From NCBI RefSeq assembly GCF_001570365.1, contig NZ_BBYK01000069.1:40454-104453 (forward strand): a DNA stretch of 64,000 bases, given 5' to 3'. The stretch's first letter is position 1. The number at the start of each line of letters is the position of its first letter. The translations under genes and the position numbers were made by a program. This stretch comes from Microtetraspora fusca (GTDB lineage Bacteria > Actinomycetota > Actinomycetes > Streptosporangiales > Streptosporangiaceae). Positions 17,867 through 25,377 of this stretch are shown one piece after another. The notes under the pieces are model-generated. The model saw nothing but the letters and a program-made list of their open reading frames with translations. It was not told where the DNA came from and made no database searches.

Positions 17867-18640
17867 CTAGGCCGGCGGGAGCGACGGCGCCGGCAGCTCA
17901 ATGTGCGCCCTGCTCACGGACGTACTCTTCGCCAGAACCTGAAGCACGTCGCGACGCACGCGCTCGCACCGCGCGCGCATCGCGTCCTGGGCACCGTCAG
18001 CATCCCCCGCGCGCAGTTGCTCGAAGATGGCCTCCAGTTCTCCGGGCGGGCTCGCGATGCCGGGATCGATCAACGCGGCCATCCGCAGGACACGCTCCAG
18101 CTCGTCGAGCACGTCGACGATCGCCTTGCCGAGACGGCTGTTGCCGCTGAAGTTGGCGATGATGCCCTCGAACTCGATCCCGGCCTGAAGCGACTCCTCT
18201 TGTTCCACTTCGCCCGCCGCGAGTGCGAAGGGCACCTTGGACAGCACTTCGAGCCGCTCGAGCGCCGGCGCCGCGACGCCCAGGCGCGCCGCGGCGCCGG
18301 CGGCCTCACCGGACAGCAGCGACCGCAAGGCACAGAGATCGTCGGTGTCCTGGAGCGTGATCGGGCTGACGACGTAGCCCGCGCGCGGAAGCGCGGTCAC
18401 GAGCCCGTCGCGCCTCAACCGCGCGAGCGCCTCGCGCACCGGCGTCTTGCTGGTGCGCCATTGCTGCGCGAGCGACGTCTCAGTGAAGCTGCTGCCGGGC
18501 GGTAGCGTCAGGTCGATGATCTGGCGCCTGATCGCCCGGTAGGCCTGGCTCGTGCGGTCGAGGCCGGTCTCGTCCCTGCCGACCAACAGCAGCGCGGGGA
18601 TATGCGGCGTTCCGGTGACCACGCTATGGATATCTGACAC
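17867..18640 (-). CDS. GntR-family regulator, FCD (FadR-type) effector domain
   Basis: 257 residues. The GntR winged helix occupies about residues 30-95 (QAYRAIRRQIIDLTLPPGSS, SLAQQWRTSKTPVREALARL). An all-helical FCD domain follows (DDLCALRSLLSGEAAGAA, with acidic/His positions for a metal-bound carboxylate ligand less clear than usual). FCD regulators usually repress catabolic operons until an organic acid binds. It is convergent with mmsA and divergent from the aminotransferase, so it is the obvious regulator of the hyu cluster. GTG start at 18640; the start itself overlaps a GATATC motif, compatible with autoregulation. Confidence 0.93.
   Translation of the reverse strand: MSDIHSVVTGTPHIPALLLVGRDETGLDRTSQAYRAIRRQIIDLTLPPGSSFTETSLAQQWRTSKTPVREALARLRRDGLVTALPRAGYVVSPITLQDTDDLCALRSLLSGEAAGAAARLGVAAPALERLEVLSKVPFALAAGEVEQEESLQAGIEFEGIIANFSGNSRLGKAIVDVLDELERVLRMAALIDPGIASPPGELEAIFEQLRAGDADGAQDAMRARCERVRRDVLQVLAKSTSVSRAHIELPAPSLPPA
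18625..18637. promoter_or_regulatory. GATATC motif at the GntR start
   Basis: TATGGATATCTGA overlaps the first codons of the GntR gene. It shares GATATCT with the sites before hyuA and the aminotransferase. A site inside the start region could block expression by steric hindrance. Weak on its own; the three-fold recurrence gives it weight. Confidence 0.4.
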
Positions 18641-18700
18641 CTCGTCAGGATACCAACGCGAATCGTTGATACAGCAGGAACGGCTGATCGAGAGCAGCTA

Positions 18701-18730
18701 GAGATATTTTATCATTGCCGTTGATATCTC
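18701..18730. promoter_or_regulatory. Inverted repeat GAGATAT-N16-ATATCTC
   Basis: Perfect 7-bp arms at 18701-18707 and 18724-18730 lie in the intergenic region between the divergent GntR gene and aminotransferase, 20 bp before the latter's first ATG. The right arm contains TTGATATCTCAA, which resembles the site before hyuA. Probable operator of the GntR regulator. Confidence 0.55.
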
Positions 18731-18749
18731 AACATGCCATGCTTTCTCT

Positions 18750-19922
18750 ATGCAGCGATGCACCTCGAACTCTTGGGCCCTCCCCGCCGCGAGCGACCTC
18801 CCGGCTCTGGGCGCGATGAACACGCGCGACCGCGCGGCGCGGAGCGCCCGCGACGGCGTACGCGTCCTTCCGCTCGTGGGCGCCCCGATCCTTCCCATGC
18901 CCGAGCACGTGAGGCGGGCGGTCGCACAGGCGATGGACCAGCCCGACCCGCGTGACACCCGCGGCCTCCCTGAACTCCGAGCCGCGATCGCGGCCGAACT
19001 GGAGCGCGAGCACGGCCTGCGCATCGATCCCGAGCGTCGTCTCCTGATCACCCACGGAGCGATGCACGGCCTCTCCCTCGTGCTGCGCACGGTGCTCGCT
19101 CCCGGCGACGAGGTGATCGTGCCGACGCCCACCTACTTCTTCGACGGTGCCATCCGCGAGGCCGGCGCGACGCCCGCCTACGTCCCGTCCCGCGAGTGCG
19201 ATGGCTGGGCACTCGACCTCGCCGGCATGGAGGCCGCTGTCACATCCCGCAGCCGCGCCATACTCCTGTGCAACCCGAACAACCCGACGGGCTACCTGCC
19301 CGACGCCGCGACCGTCGCGGCCGTGGTGGACATCGCCGCGCGTCACGGCCTACTCGTCATCTCCGACGACTCATGGCAGCACTTCACGTTCGACGGCCGT
19401 CAGTACCACCCGGTGGAGGCCCTTGCCGATCGCTGGCCGCACCTGGTCACCGTCACCAGTCTCAGCAAGTACTACGCGCTCGCGAGCTGGCGGCTCGGCT
19501 ACGTCCTGGCGCCGCCGCCGATCCTCGACGCGCTCGAACGCCGTTTCCAGTGGGAGGCGGTGTGCTGCGGAGCGGTTCCGCAGCGGGCCGCGGTCGCCGC
19601 CCTCACCGGGCCTCGCGACTGGCTCGACCGGGCGCTTTCCACCTACCAGGCGAAGCGCGACCTCGTATGCGACGGCATCGCCGCGAGCGGCCTCCCCGAG
19701 CCCGTGCGGCCCGGGGCCGGCGCTTTCCTGCTCGTCGACTGCTCCCGCCTCGGCGACACACCGGCCGACATCGACCGCGTACTCCTGCGGAATGGCATCG
19801 CGACGGTACGCGGCGCCGACATGCACGCCCCCGACACGCATGTCCGCCTCACGTTCGGCTCGGACGAGCACCTGCTCGGCGAGCTGATCCGCGGCCTCGG
19901 GCAGGCCTGTCGAGAGTCCTAG
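18750..19922 (+). CDS. Class I/II PLP aminotransferase
   Basis: About 390 residues, fold-type I aminotransferase. Motifs are LLCNPNNPTGYLPD, the DDSWQHFTF cofactor-Asp region, the Schiff-base lysine in TSLSKYYALASWRLGY, and the arginine in HVRLTFGS near the C-terminus. The N-terminus is uncertain: ATG 18750 gives an extra Cys/Ser-rich leader, while ATG 18816 (MNTRDRAARS) starts nearer to the fold; neither has a clear ribosome site. Divergent from the GntR gene, with the shared palindrome between them, so part of the regulon. It may remove the amino group of a pathway intermediate. It probably also includes activities outside transamination; substrate unknown. Confidence 0.85.
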   Translation: MQRCTSNSWALPAASDLPALGAMNTRDRAARSARDGVRVLPLVGAPILPMPEHVRRAVAQAMDQPDPRDTRGLPELRAAIAAELEREHGLRIDPERRLLITHGAMHGLSLVLRTVLAPGDEVIVPTPTYFFDGAIREAGATPAYVPSRECDGWALDLAGMEAAVTSRSRAILLCNPNNPTGYLPDAATVAAVVDIAARHGLLVISDDSWQHFTFDGRQYHPVEALADRWPHLVTVTSLSKYYALASWRLGYVLAPPPILDALERRFQWEAVCCGAVPQRAAVAALTGPRDWLDRALSTYQAKRDLVCDGIAASGLPEPVRPGAGAFLLVDCSRLGDTPADIDRVLLRNGIATVRGADMHAPDTHVRLTFGSDEHLLGELIRGLGQACRES

Positions 19923-19964
19923 GGGGCCGCCCATGGACGACGTCGCCCCCGGCGCCCGGTCAAC

Positions 19965-20175
19965 GGCGGTCGCCGGATCGGCGTGGACGTTGGCAGGACC
20001 TTCACCGACGTGGTCGCGCGCGACCGGGTTGGGTTGACCTCGTGGGTGCTGTTCGCGAGCTCCGGACCACTGGCCAAGGCGGTGATGGCGGTGGGCAGGT
20101 CCCCGGCCGCGGCCGGCGGGCCCACCGGGACATCAACATGGGCGGTGCTGAAGATCCCGAGTGCGTGGTGCCATG
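19965..20175 (+). pseudogene. Second hyuA, N-terminal fragment
   Basis: Just after the aminotransferase, one frame reads RRIGVDVGRTFTDVVARDR, which is the HyuA N-terminal ATPase motif (normally GVDVGGTFTDVV) with Gly changed to Arg. It continues with LAKAVMAVG-type residues and then loses similarity before 20200. It is not a copy of the hyuA at 8430 at this resolution, so a second hydantoinase locus once followed here and was deleted. Confidence 0.65.
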
Positions 20176-20252
20176 AGCGCGCGAGGGGCGGCGGCGCAGA
20201 ACGTTTTCCACGCCACCGCCCCTGATCCGACTTGGACTACCGCATCAGCGGG

Positions 20253-20680
20253 TCAAAGCCCCTTGCACTGTCCCGTCCTGGGACCGGACACGGTGTTGAT
20301 CTTGCCGTCATTCGCCGGTGCCGGGGAGTTTCCGCTGCAGCTCAACGGCCCGCTGATCCGGTTACCGGACACGACCGGCGCGTCGGTCACCCGGTTGTCG
20401 GTCAAGCTGACCGGACCGATCACCGTGGAGTCCACGATGGTGAGCTTGTCGGTGGCACCGTTGACCGTCACCGGACCACTGACAGTCGTCCGGTTCAGCG
20501 AGACACCGGCGGCCTTCGAGGCGCTGATCGGCCCGCTGACATTGGCGCCGGTCGCGTAGAGGCTCGCGCCCTTCTGCACCGTGACCGGCCCGGAGACCAC
20601 TGCTCCGTCCAGGCAGGTGACGCCGGAACTCGCCGTGAGGGGTCCAGCGTGGCGGCCGGTGATCGTGACCGTGCACGCGG
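20253..20680 (-). other. SGP-repeat domain (copy 1)
   Basis: The last ~140 residues of the nucleotidase contain about seven strand-like units ending in (V/I)SGP or IGP and four cysteines (start, TCLDGAVVSGPVTV, LSCSGN, GQCKGL end). The regular spacing and the polar turns suggest a right-handed beta-solenoid. The same domain ends the GH20 enzyme at 57132. I do not know a named family for it. Confidence 0.7.
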
Positions 20681-22676
20681 GCCTGGTGTCCGCCAGCGGG
20701 ATCGCTACGGTGACCGTCGTGCCGGTCGTCTCGCCGGCGATGACGAGGTCCGCGCTCGTCGCGCCCTCCTGCGCTGGGTCAGCGGGCACCGCGAACCCGA
20801 CGGTCGCACGGCCGACCTCGTCGGTGTTGTCGGTGTTCGCGCCGGCCGTGGCGTCGACCGCGAACGTGCCGATCTTTTGGCCGGCGAACGTAGCCGTGAC
20901 CTTCTCATCCTTCGGCTCGTTGCTGGTGAACGCCAGCGACGACAGGTTGACCGTCACCGTGTCACCCGCCTTGAAGCCACCCTGCGGCGCGTCGAACCGC
21001 ACACCGACCGCGCGCTGCGCGTAATCCGGAGCGACGGGGGTGTTCTCGCCCAGGTAGGCGACCATGGACTGAAGGTCGACCTGGCCGGTGTCCCGCTTGT
21101 CCGCCCCTTCGTTCAGGGTGCTGAAGTTGTCCCCTCCCGAGGCGAGGAACGAGTTCACTACCACGCGGTAGGACTTGGCCGGGTCCAGCGGCTTTCCGCC
21201 GAGGGTGACCGAGGTGACGTGCCGGCCCTTGGGCGCGGTCGGGTCGTAGGTGTAGAAGAGTCCCTTGGACACGCCGAGCTTGAGGAACGGCCGGCTGGCA
21301 CCCTCGGGCTGCCACTGCTCCTCGAGCACCTTGGCGATCTGCTCACCGGTCAGGGTCATCGTGACCAGGGTGTTGGCGAACGGCTGGACCTCGGCCGCCT
21401 CCTTGTAGGTGACGGTGCCGTCTTCCTTGCCTCCGGCCCGGTACTTCATGTCCGTACGGAGCCCGCCCGGGTTCATGAAAGCGATCTCAGTGGATGGGTC
21501 GGTGGTGCGAGCACCCGCGAGTTGCGCGTCGGCGACGAGGTTGCCCAGGGTCGATTCGCCACCGCGGTTCTCGGTCGTGCCGTTGGCCTGGCGGGCCCGG
21601 TTGAAGTCCGCGGTGATCTCACCGAGCTTGCGCGCGCCCTCCCTCTTGGCCACCTCGACGGCGTCATCCACGATTCCCTTGACCGTCGGATCCACGCCGT
21701 AGAGGGGCTTCCACGAGCCGTCCGCCTGTTTCTCGGTCAGCGGGACGATCTTCGAGTCGACGTTGACCGCTTGCTTCTTGGTCTTGTCGTACGTGAACGT
21801 GATCTTGTTGAGGTTGTAGCCGTACTGACCCGCCGACACGACCGGGCGCACGGTCACCGGACGCTTCTCGTCCTGCCACTCCTTGACCGGGACCTTGTGG
21901 TCGTATGCCAGATGGGTGTGGCCGGAGATGATCGCGTCGAAGTTCTTGTCGACCCCGTTCACGATCTTGCCGAAGTCGCTCGTCGGGTCGGTTGCCGACC
22001 CGTATTGCGTGGTGGCGGCACCCTCGTGGACGAGCAGCACGACGATGTCGGCCCCCTCCTTGGCCTTCAGCTCGTCGGCGACCTGGTTGACCGCGCTTGG
22101 GATGTCCAGGATGTCGAGCATGGAGATGCCCGCGGGGGTGACGAGTTCGTCGAGGTGCTCGGTCACCGCGCCGACGAAGCCGACCTTGACCCCGTCGACC
22201 TCCTTGACCCAGGACTCGGTGAGCTCCTTGTACCTGTCCTGGAGCTCCTTCTTGACCTTGACATTGGCGCCGATGTATTCCCACGTGGCCCGCGGGATGA
22301 CCCGGTTCATCAGATCGTCGTAGCCCCGGTCGAACTCGTGGTTGCCGACCGCACTGACCTCGAGACCGGCCGCGTTGAGCGCGTCGATGGTCGGGTTGTC
22401 CTGCTGGATGAACGAGGTGAACGTCGAGGCACCGATCAGGTCCCCCGCCGCGGCGAAGACGGTATTGGGGTTTTCTGCCCTCATCCCCTTGACCGCGGTC
22501 GCCAGCGCTGCGGCTCCCGCTTCCTGACCGTTCGCCTCCAGCCGGCCATGGAAGTCGTTGATCCCGAGGATGTCGATCTTGACAGAGTCATCGGCGAGCG
22601 CCGGCGGCGCGCCGACCAGGCCCCCCGCCATCGTGGCCATCGCGACCAGCGGAGCCAGACGCCTCCGCAGGCGCAT
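20253..22676 (-). CDS. Secreted 5'-nucleotidase with C-terminal SGP-repeat domain
   Basis: About 807 residues, exported. The Sec signal runs MRLRRRLAPLVAMATMAGGL to an ALA-D cleavage site. The calcineurin-like metallophosphatase domain carries the metal motifs ILGINDFHGRLE, AAGDLIG, GNHEFDRG and ISGHTHLAYDH. The 5'-nucleotidase C-terminal domain carries AFMNPGGLRTDM and FLASGGDNFSTLNEG. An Ig-like region follows (GDTVTVNLSSLAF), then a final ~140-residue domain with repeated SGPVTV/SGPISA/IGPVSL units and four cysteines. The ATG at 22676 is favoured because the signal peptide begins there; the frame extends to 22733. It releases nucleosides and phosphate outside the cell. Confidence 0.92.
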   Translation of the reverse strand: MRLRRRLAPLVAMATMAGGLVGAPPALADDSVKIDILGINDFHGRLEANGQEAGAAALATAVKGMRAENPNTVFAAAGDLIGASTFTSFIQQDNPTIDALNAAGLEVSAVGNHEFDRGYDDLMNRVIPRATWEYIGANVKVKKELQDRYKELTESWVKEVDGVKVGFVGAVTEHLDELVTPAGISMLDILDIPSAVNQVADELKAKEGADIVVLLVHEGAATTQYGSATDPTSDFGKIVNGVDKNFDAIISGHTHLAYDHKVPVKEWQDEKRPVTVRPVVSAGQYGYNLNKITFTYDKTKKQAVNVDSKIVPLTEKQADGSWKPLYGVDPTVKGIVDDAVEVAKREGARKLGEITADFNRARQANGTTENRGGESTLGNLVADAQLAGARTTDPSTEIAFMNPGGLRTDMKYRAGGKEDGTVTYKEAAEVQPFANTLVTMTLTGEQIAKVLEEQWQPEGASRPFLKLGVSKGLFYTYDPTAPKGRHVTSVTLGGKPLDPAKSYRVVVNSFLASGGDNFSTLNEGADKRDTGQVDLQSMVAYLGENTPVAPDYAQRAVGVRFDAPQGGFKAGDTVTVNLSSLAFTSNEPKDEKVTATFAGQKIGTFAVDATAGANTDNTDEVGRATVGFAVPADPAQEGATSADLVIAGETTGTTVTVAIPLADTRPACTVTITGRHAGPLTASSGVTCLDGAVVSGPVTVQKGASLYATGANVSGPISASKAAGVSLNRTTVSGPVTVNGATDKLTIVDSTVIGPVSLTDNRVTDAPVVSGNRISGPLSCSGNSPAPANDGKINTVSGPRTGQCKGL

Positions 22677-22762
22677 ACGGGGTGCCCCGTGAGTTCGGGC
22701 AGATCTAGCAAACGTAAACATAAGGCATAGCATTGCCAGGGCGCAGCAAAAGGGCCAGTTTA

Positions 22763-22899
22763 CGGTGCGAGTCAGCCGTCCTGGACTTCAAGGTCAAAAT
22801 GCACGATTTCCACCACGCCCACGCCTCCTGGCTGCTCGCCGGCGGCGCCGACCTGCAGATGGTGAAGGAACGGCTGCACGACGAGTTGCTCAAGGGCCC
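22763..22899 (+). pseudogene. Tyrosine recombinase (integrase), C-terminal fragment
   Basis: About 45 codons read KVKMHDFHHAHASWLLAGGAD and LQMVKERL, the conserved catalytic box II of actinobacterial phage-type integrases, where HDLRHAHASWLLAGG is normal. The catalytic Arg is His here and the GH box and final Tyr are absent. A remnant of an integrated element; no att site could be identified. Confidence 0.7.
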
Positions 22900-22944
22900 C
22901 AGAGGAGCGGGCCACGCTGCTGGTCGGGCCCGACAACGTCGCAG

Positions 22945-23110
22945 ATCCTGCGCAGCCTGGTCGCGCCGGTCCAGGTGCCGCCGCGGGCGGTGTGGGGCAA
23001 GGCGGGCCAGACCACCTACGCCACGGCCGAGGAGTGGCTAAAACGGGAGCTGCACGCCTTGCCGTCCCTCGAGGAGCTCGTCCTCCGTTACCTGCGGGCT
23101 TTTGGTGCAC
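22945..23110 (+). pseudogene. Winged-helix (AlkZ/HTH_42-type) protein fragment
   Basis: One frame reads QVPPRAVWGKAGQTTYATAE and EWLKRELHALPSLEELVLRYL, closely resembling the middle of the winged-helix DNA-binding family that includes DNA glycosylase AlkZ. No start or end is present. The following ~200 bp (VFQALVGWPRHHEWMHQM) reads as protein of uncertain family, possibly SRPBCC-like. Part of a short graveyard of broken genes together with the integrase scrap. Confidence 0.6.
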
Positions 23111-23298
23111 ATGGGCGCGGCCGTGAAACCTCGGCGCGGCCCGAGCGGGTTTTCCAGGCGCTGGTCGGCTGGCCGCGCCATCACGAATGGATGCATCAGA
23201 TGGAGGGGTCCGGGTGGTTCGCCCAGGACGTACCGGTCCCCCGGCGGCGGGCGACGACCGACTCGGTGTACGGGTGGCGGGCCGGCCTGCAACAGCGG

Positions 23299-23568
23299 CT
23301 ACGAGACGGCTTCCAGCGGTAGGTCGTTGCCGCGCCAGGTAGCTGCCAACTCCTGAACCGGCACGTTGAGTGCCTCGCCGAGGCAGACGATCGTGCCGAA
23401 TCCGGGGGACGGCAGTCGTCCGGTCTCAATCTTGCGCAGGGTTTCCGGCGAGATACCGGCCGCGTGCGCGACTTCCGCCAGGTCGCGTCCCGCTCGCGCC
23501 TGACGCAGCAGGGTGCCGAGACGCCTGCCGGCTTCGATCTGCTCAGGTGTGAGCGGTTGGCGGACCAT
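23299..23568 (-). CDS. XRE-family helix-turn-helix regulator
   Basis: 89 residues, a single XRE-type DNA-binding domain: LGTLLRQARAGRDLAEVAHA, AGISPETLRKIETGRLPSP, then FGTIVCLGEALNVPVQELAAT. Divergent from methionine aminopeptidase, with two copies of one palindrome between them, so it probably represses both genes. No effector domain is present; dimer formation would have to use the short C-terminal helix. Confidence 0.9.
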   Translation of the reverse strand: MVRQPLTPEQIEAGRRLGTLLRQARAGRDLAEVAHAAGISPETLRKIETGRLPSPGFGTIVCLGEALNVPVQELAATWRGNDLPLEAVS

Positions 23569-23585
23569 GCTCCGAGGATAGGGCT

Positions 23586-23599
23586 GGTATTACTATACC
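23586..23599. promoter_or_regulatory. Operator copy 1, GGTAT-N4-ATACC
   Basis: Perfect 5-bp arms around TACT, 18 bp before the XRE start. The same motif recurs 32 bp further on, about three helical turns. Most likely the binding site of the adjacent XRE protein. Confidence 0.75.
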
Positions 23600-23616
23600 G
23601 GCAAGTGTTAGAGTGC

Positions 23617-23632
23617 CGGTATAACTATACCG
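23617..23632. promoter_or_regulatory. Operator copy 2, CGGTAT-N4-ATACCG
   Basis: Perfect 6-bp arms around AACT, 25 bp before the methionine aminopeptidase start. Second copy of the shared motif. Confidence 0.75.
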
Positions 23633-23656
23633 ACACCCTGTGACGCGAGGTATTTC

Positions 23657-24469
23657 GTGATTGAACTGAAGACGCCTGCGGAGATCCAACGCATGCATGT
23701 GGCCGGGCGTTTCGTCGCCGAGGTGCTCTCCGAGGTCGGCCGGCTCGCTGACGTGGGCGTCAACCTGCTGGACCTGGAGCACCACGTGCGCGGCATGATC
23801 AAACGGCGCGGGGCGGAGTCGTGCTACTGGGACTACGCGCCGTCCTTCGGACGCGGCCCGTTCCGCAACGTCATCTGCCTGTCCGTCAACGACGCCGTCC
23901 TGCACGGCCTGCCCCACAACTACACACTGCGCGACGGGGACGTGCTCAGCGCGGACCTCGCAGTCGGTATCGACGGCTGGGTGGCCGATTCGGCGCGCAC
24001 GGTCGTCGTCGGCACTGCTGCCGAGGAGGACCTGCGGATCATCCGCGCCACCGAGGAAGCGCTGGAGGCGGCGATCGAGGTGGCACGTCCGGGCAACCGC
24101 CTGGGTGACATCTCGGCGGCCATCTGGGCGGTGGCCCGCGACTACGGCTATCCGGTCAACACCGAGTTCGGTGGCCACGGCATTGGCCGCACCATGCACG
24201 AGGAGCTCCACGTTTCCAACAAGGGCCGGGCAGGCCGCGGCCTGAAGCTCCGGCCGGGGCTGACCCTCGCGCTCGAACCCTGGTTCGCGCGTACGACCGA
24301 CCGGATCCTTTACGACGCCGACGGCTGGACCATCCGGTCGGCCGACGGCTCACGCACGGCCCACTCCGAGCACACGATCGCCATCACCGAGGACGCCCCC
24401 TTGGTACTCACGCGGCGTGAACAGGAGACCCCGGCAACGCGGGCTGATTCCGGCGGGTCCCCGCACTGA
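23657..24469 (+). CDS. map: Methionine aminopeptidase, type I
   Basis: 270 residues. It removes the initiator Met from nascent proteins. The pita-bread fold metal ligands are visible: Asp and Asp in SADLAVGIDGWVADSARTV, His in FGGHGIGRTMHEE, Glu in LALEPWF, and Glu in HSEHTIAITE. The start (GTG, 23657) follows GCGAGG. Because it is under an XRE regulator with its own operators, this is probably an auxiliary, conditionally expressed copy, not the housekeeping one that usually sits in the secY-adk-map cluster. Confidence 0.93.
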   Translation: MIELKTPAEIQRMHVAGRFVAEVLSEVGRLADVGVNLLDLEHHVRGMIKRRGAESCYWDYAPSFGRGPFRNVICLSVNDAVLHGLPHNYTLRDGDVLSADLAVGIDGWVADSARTVVVGTAAEEDLRIIRATEEALEAAIEVARPGNRLGDISAAIWAVARDYGYPVNTEFGGHGIGRTMHEELHVSNKGRAGRGLKLRPGLTLALEPWFARTTDRILYDADGWTIRSADGSRTAHSEHTIAITEDAPLVLTRREQETPATRADSGGSPH

Positions 24470-24520
24470 GCGCTCGGCAACATGATGAAGAACATCGTGA
24501 GCACGCATCCGGGGAGCGGT

Positions 24521-25300
24521 TCACGCCTGTTGACGCAGGTGGTCGATGCGGGTGAGCACGTCGTCCACGTGCGGGCGCACCTGGGCCTTCAACCCCTCGC
24601 TCCAGACCTCGTCCTGATAGTGGCAGGTGAGGTACAAGTTCCTGGCGTGCTCCAGGACGGGGCGGTGTTCCGGGGGTAGGTGGGCCATGGCCCAGTCGGC
24701 GGCGGCGTCCTTGGTTCTGATCTCGCCCGTGGCGAGGGTGGTCCAGACGCGGGCGAGGGTCAGCAGGACGTTGCGGGTGTCGTCGTCCAGGTCGGCCAGG
24801 AGTTCGGGGATTCCCTCAACGCTCGCCCGGACGAGGTCGGCGTGCGGCACCGGGTCCAGGAGCTCGGCGGGAGGCGGCCCGGCCAGGGGGTGGTCGCCTG
24901 CCAGGACCACCGTGAGAACCAGGGCCAGGTCCGGCATCGGGCCGGGTCGCGGAGGCTCACCCGTCTGGAATTCGTCGCGCAGCCACTCGCCGTAGAGGAA
25001 GTCTCCGATCGGCGGGAACCGCCAGGGGCGGACCTCGGACTGGACGACGACAGTGAGTTCAACCGGCCGGACGGTGGGCGTCAGGCCGGAGATCTCCAAC
25101 AAGCCCTCAACAAGCGCCCGCCGCTTCCGCTCGTCAAGACTCCGCCGCGTGACGGCCAGGACGTCCAGGTCGCTGGCCGGGGCGAGACCCCCGAGCACGG
25201 CGGAGCCGTGGAGATACGTCCCCAGGAGCTCCTGCCCCACGACGTCGTGGACGAGGTCGACGGTCTGCTCAAGCTGATCCATCCCGTCAGTATCGGACAC
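24521..25300 (-). CDS. AadA-like nucleotidyltransferase
   Basis: 259 residues. The nucleotidyltransferase motif is YLHGSAVLGGLAPASDLDVL, with the GS and D-x-D metal residues of the ANT(3'')/ANT(9) aminoglycoside adenylyltransferases. The helical C-terminal domain (DDDTRNVLLTLARVWTTLAT, EIRTKDAAADWAMAHLP) matches the AadA C-terminal half, including the TKDAAADWA substrate loop. Such proteins adenylylate streptomycin or spectinomycin; in soil actinomycetes many are silent or low level. Start could be residue 6 (MDQLEQ). No mobile context is visible, so probably intrinsic. Confidence 0.88.
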   Translation of the reverse strand: MSDTDGMDQLEQTVDLVHDVVGQELLGTYLHGSAVLGGLAPASDLDVLAVTRRSLDERKRRALVEGLLEISGLTPTVRPVELTVVVQSEVRPWRFPPIGDFLYGEWLRDEFQTGEPPRPGPMPDLALVLTVVLAGDHPLAGPPPAELLDPVPHADLVRASVEGIPELLADLDDDTRNVLLTLARVWTTLATGEIRTKDAAADWAMAHLPPEHRPVLEHARNLYLTCHYQDEVWSEGLKAQVRPHVDDVLTRIDHLRQQA

Positions 25301-25377
25301 GCCCGCTCACCGGCACGGACCACCGGCCATGCCTGCGCGGTCGGCCAGGTCACCCGCAGCCAGGCGGCGGGCGGCGG

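Noticed and set aside
20232..22730. 832-codon plus-strand ORF opposite the 5'-nucleotidase gene
   Set aside because: Arg/Val/Gly-rich with no family; it is the antisense shadow of a gene with signal peptide and clear metallophosphatase motifs.
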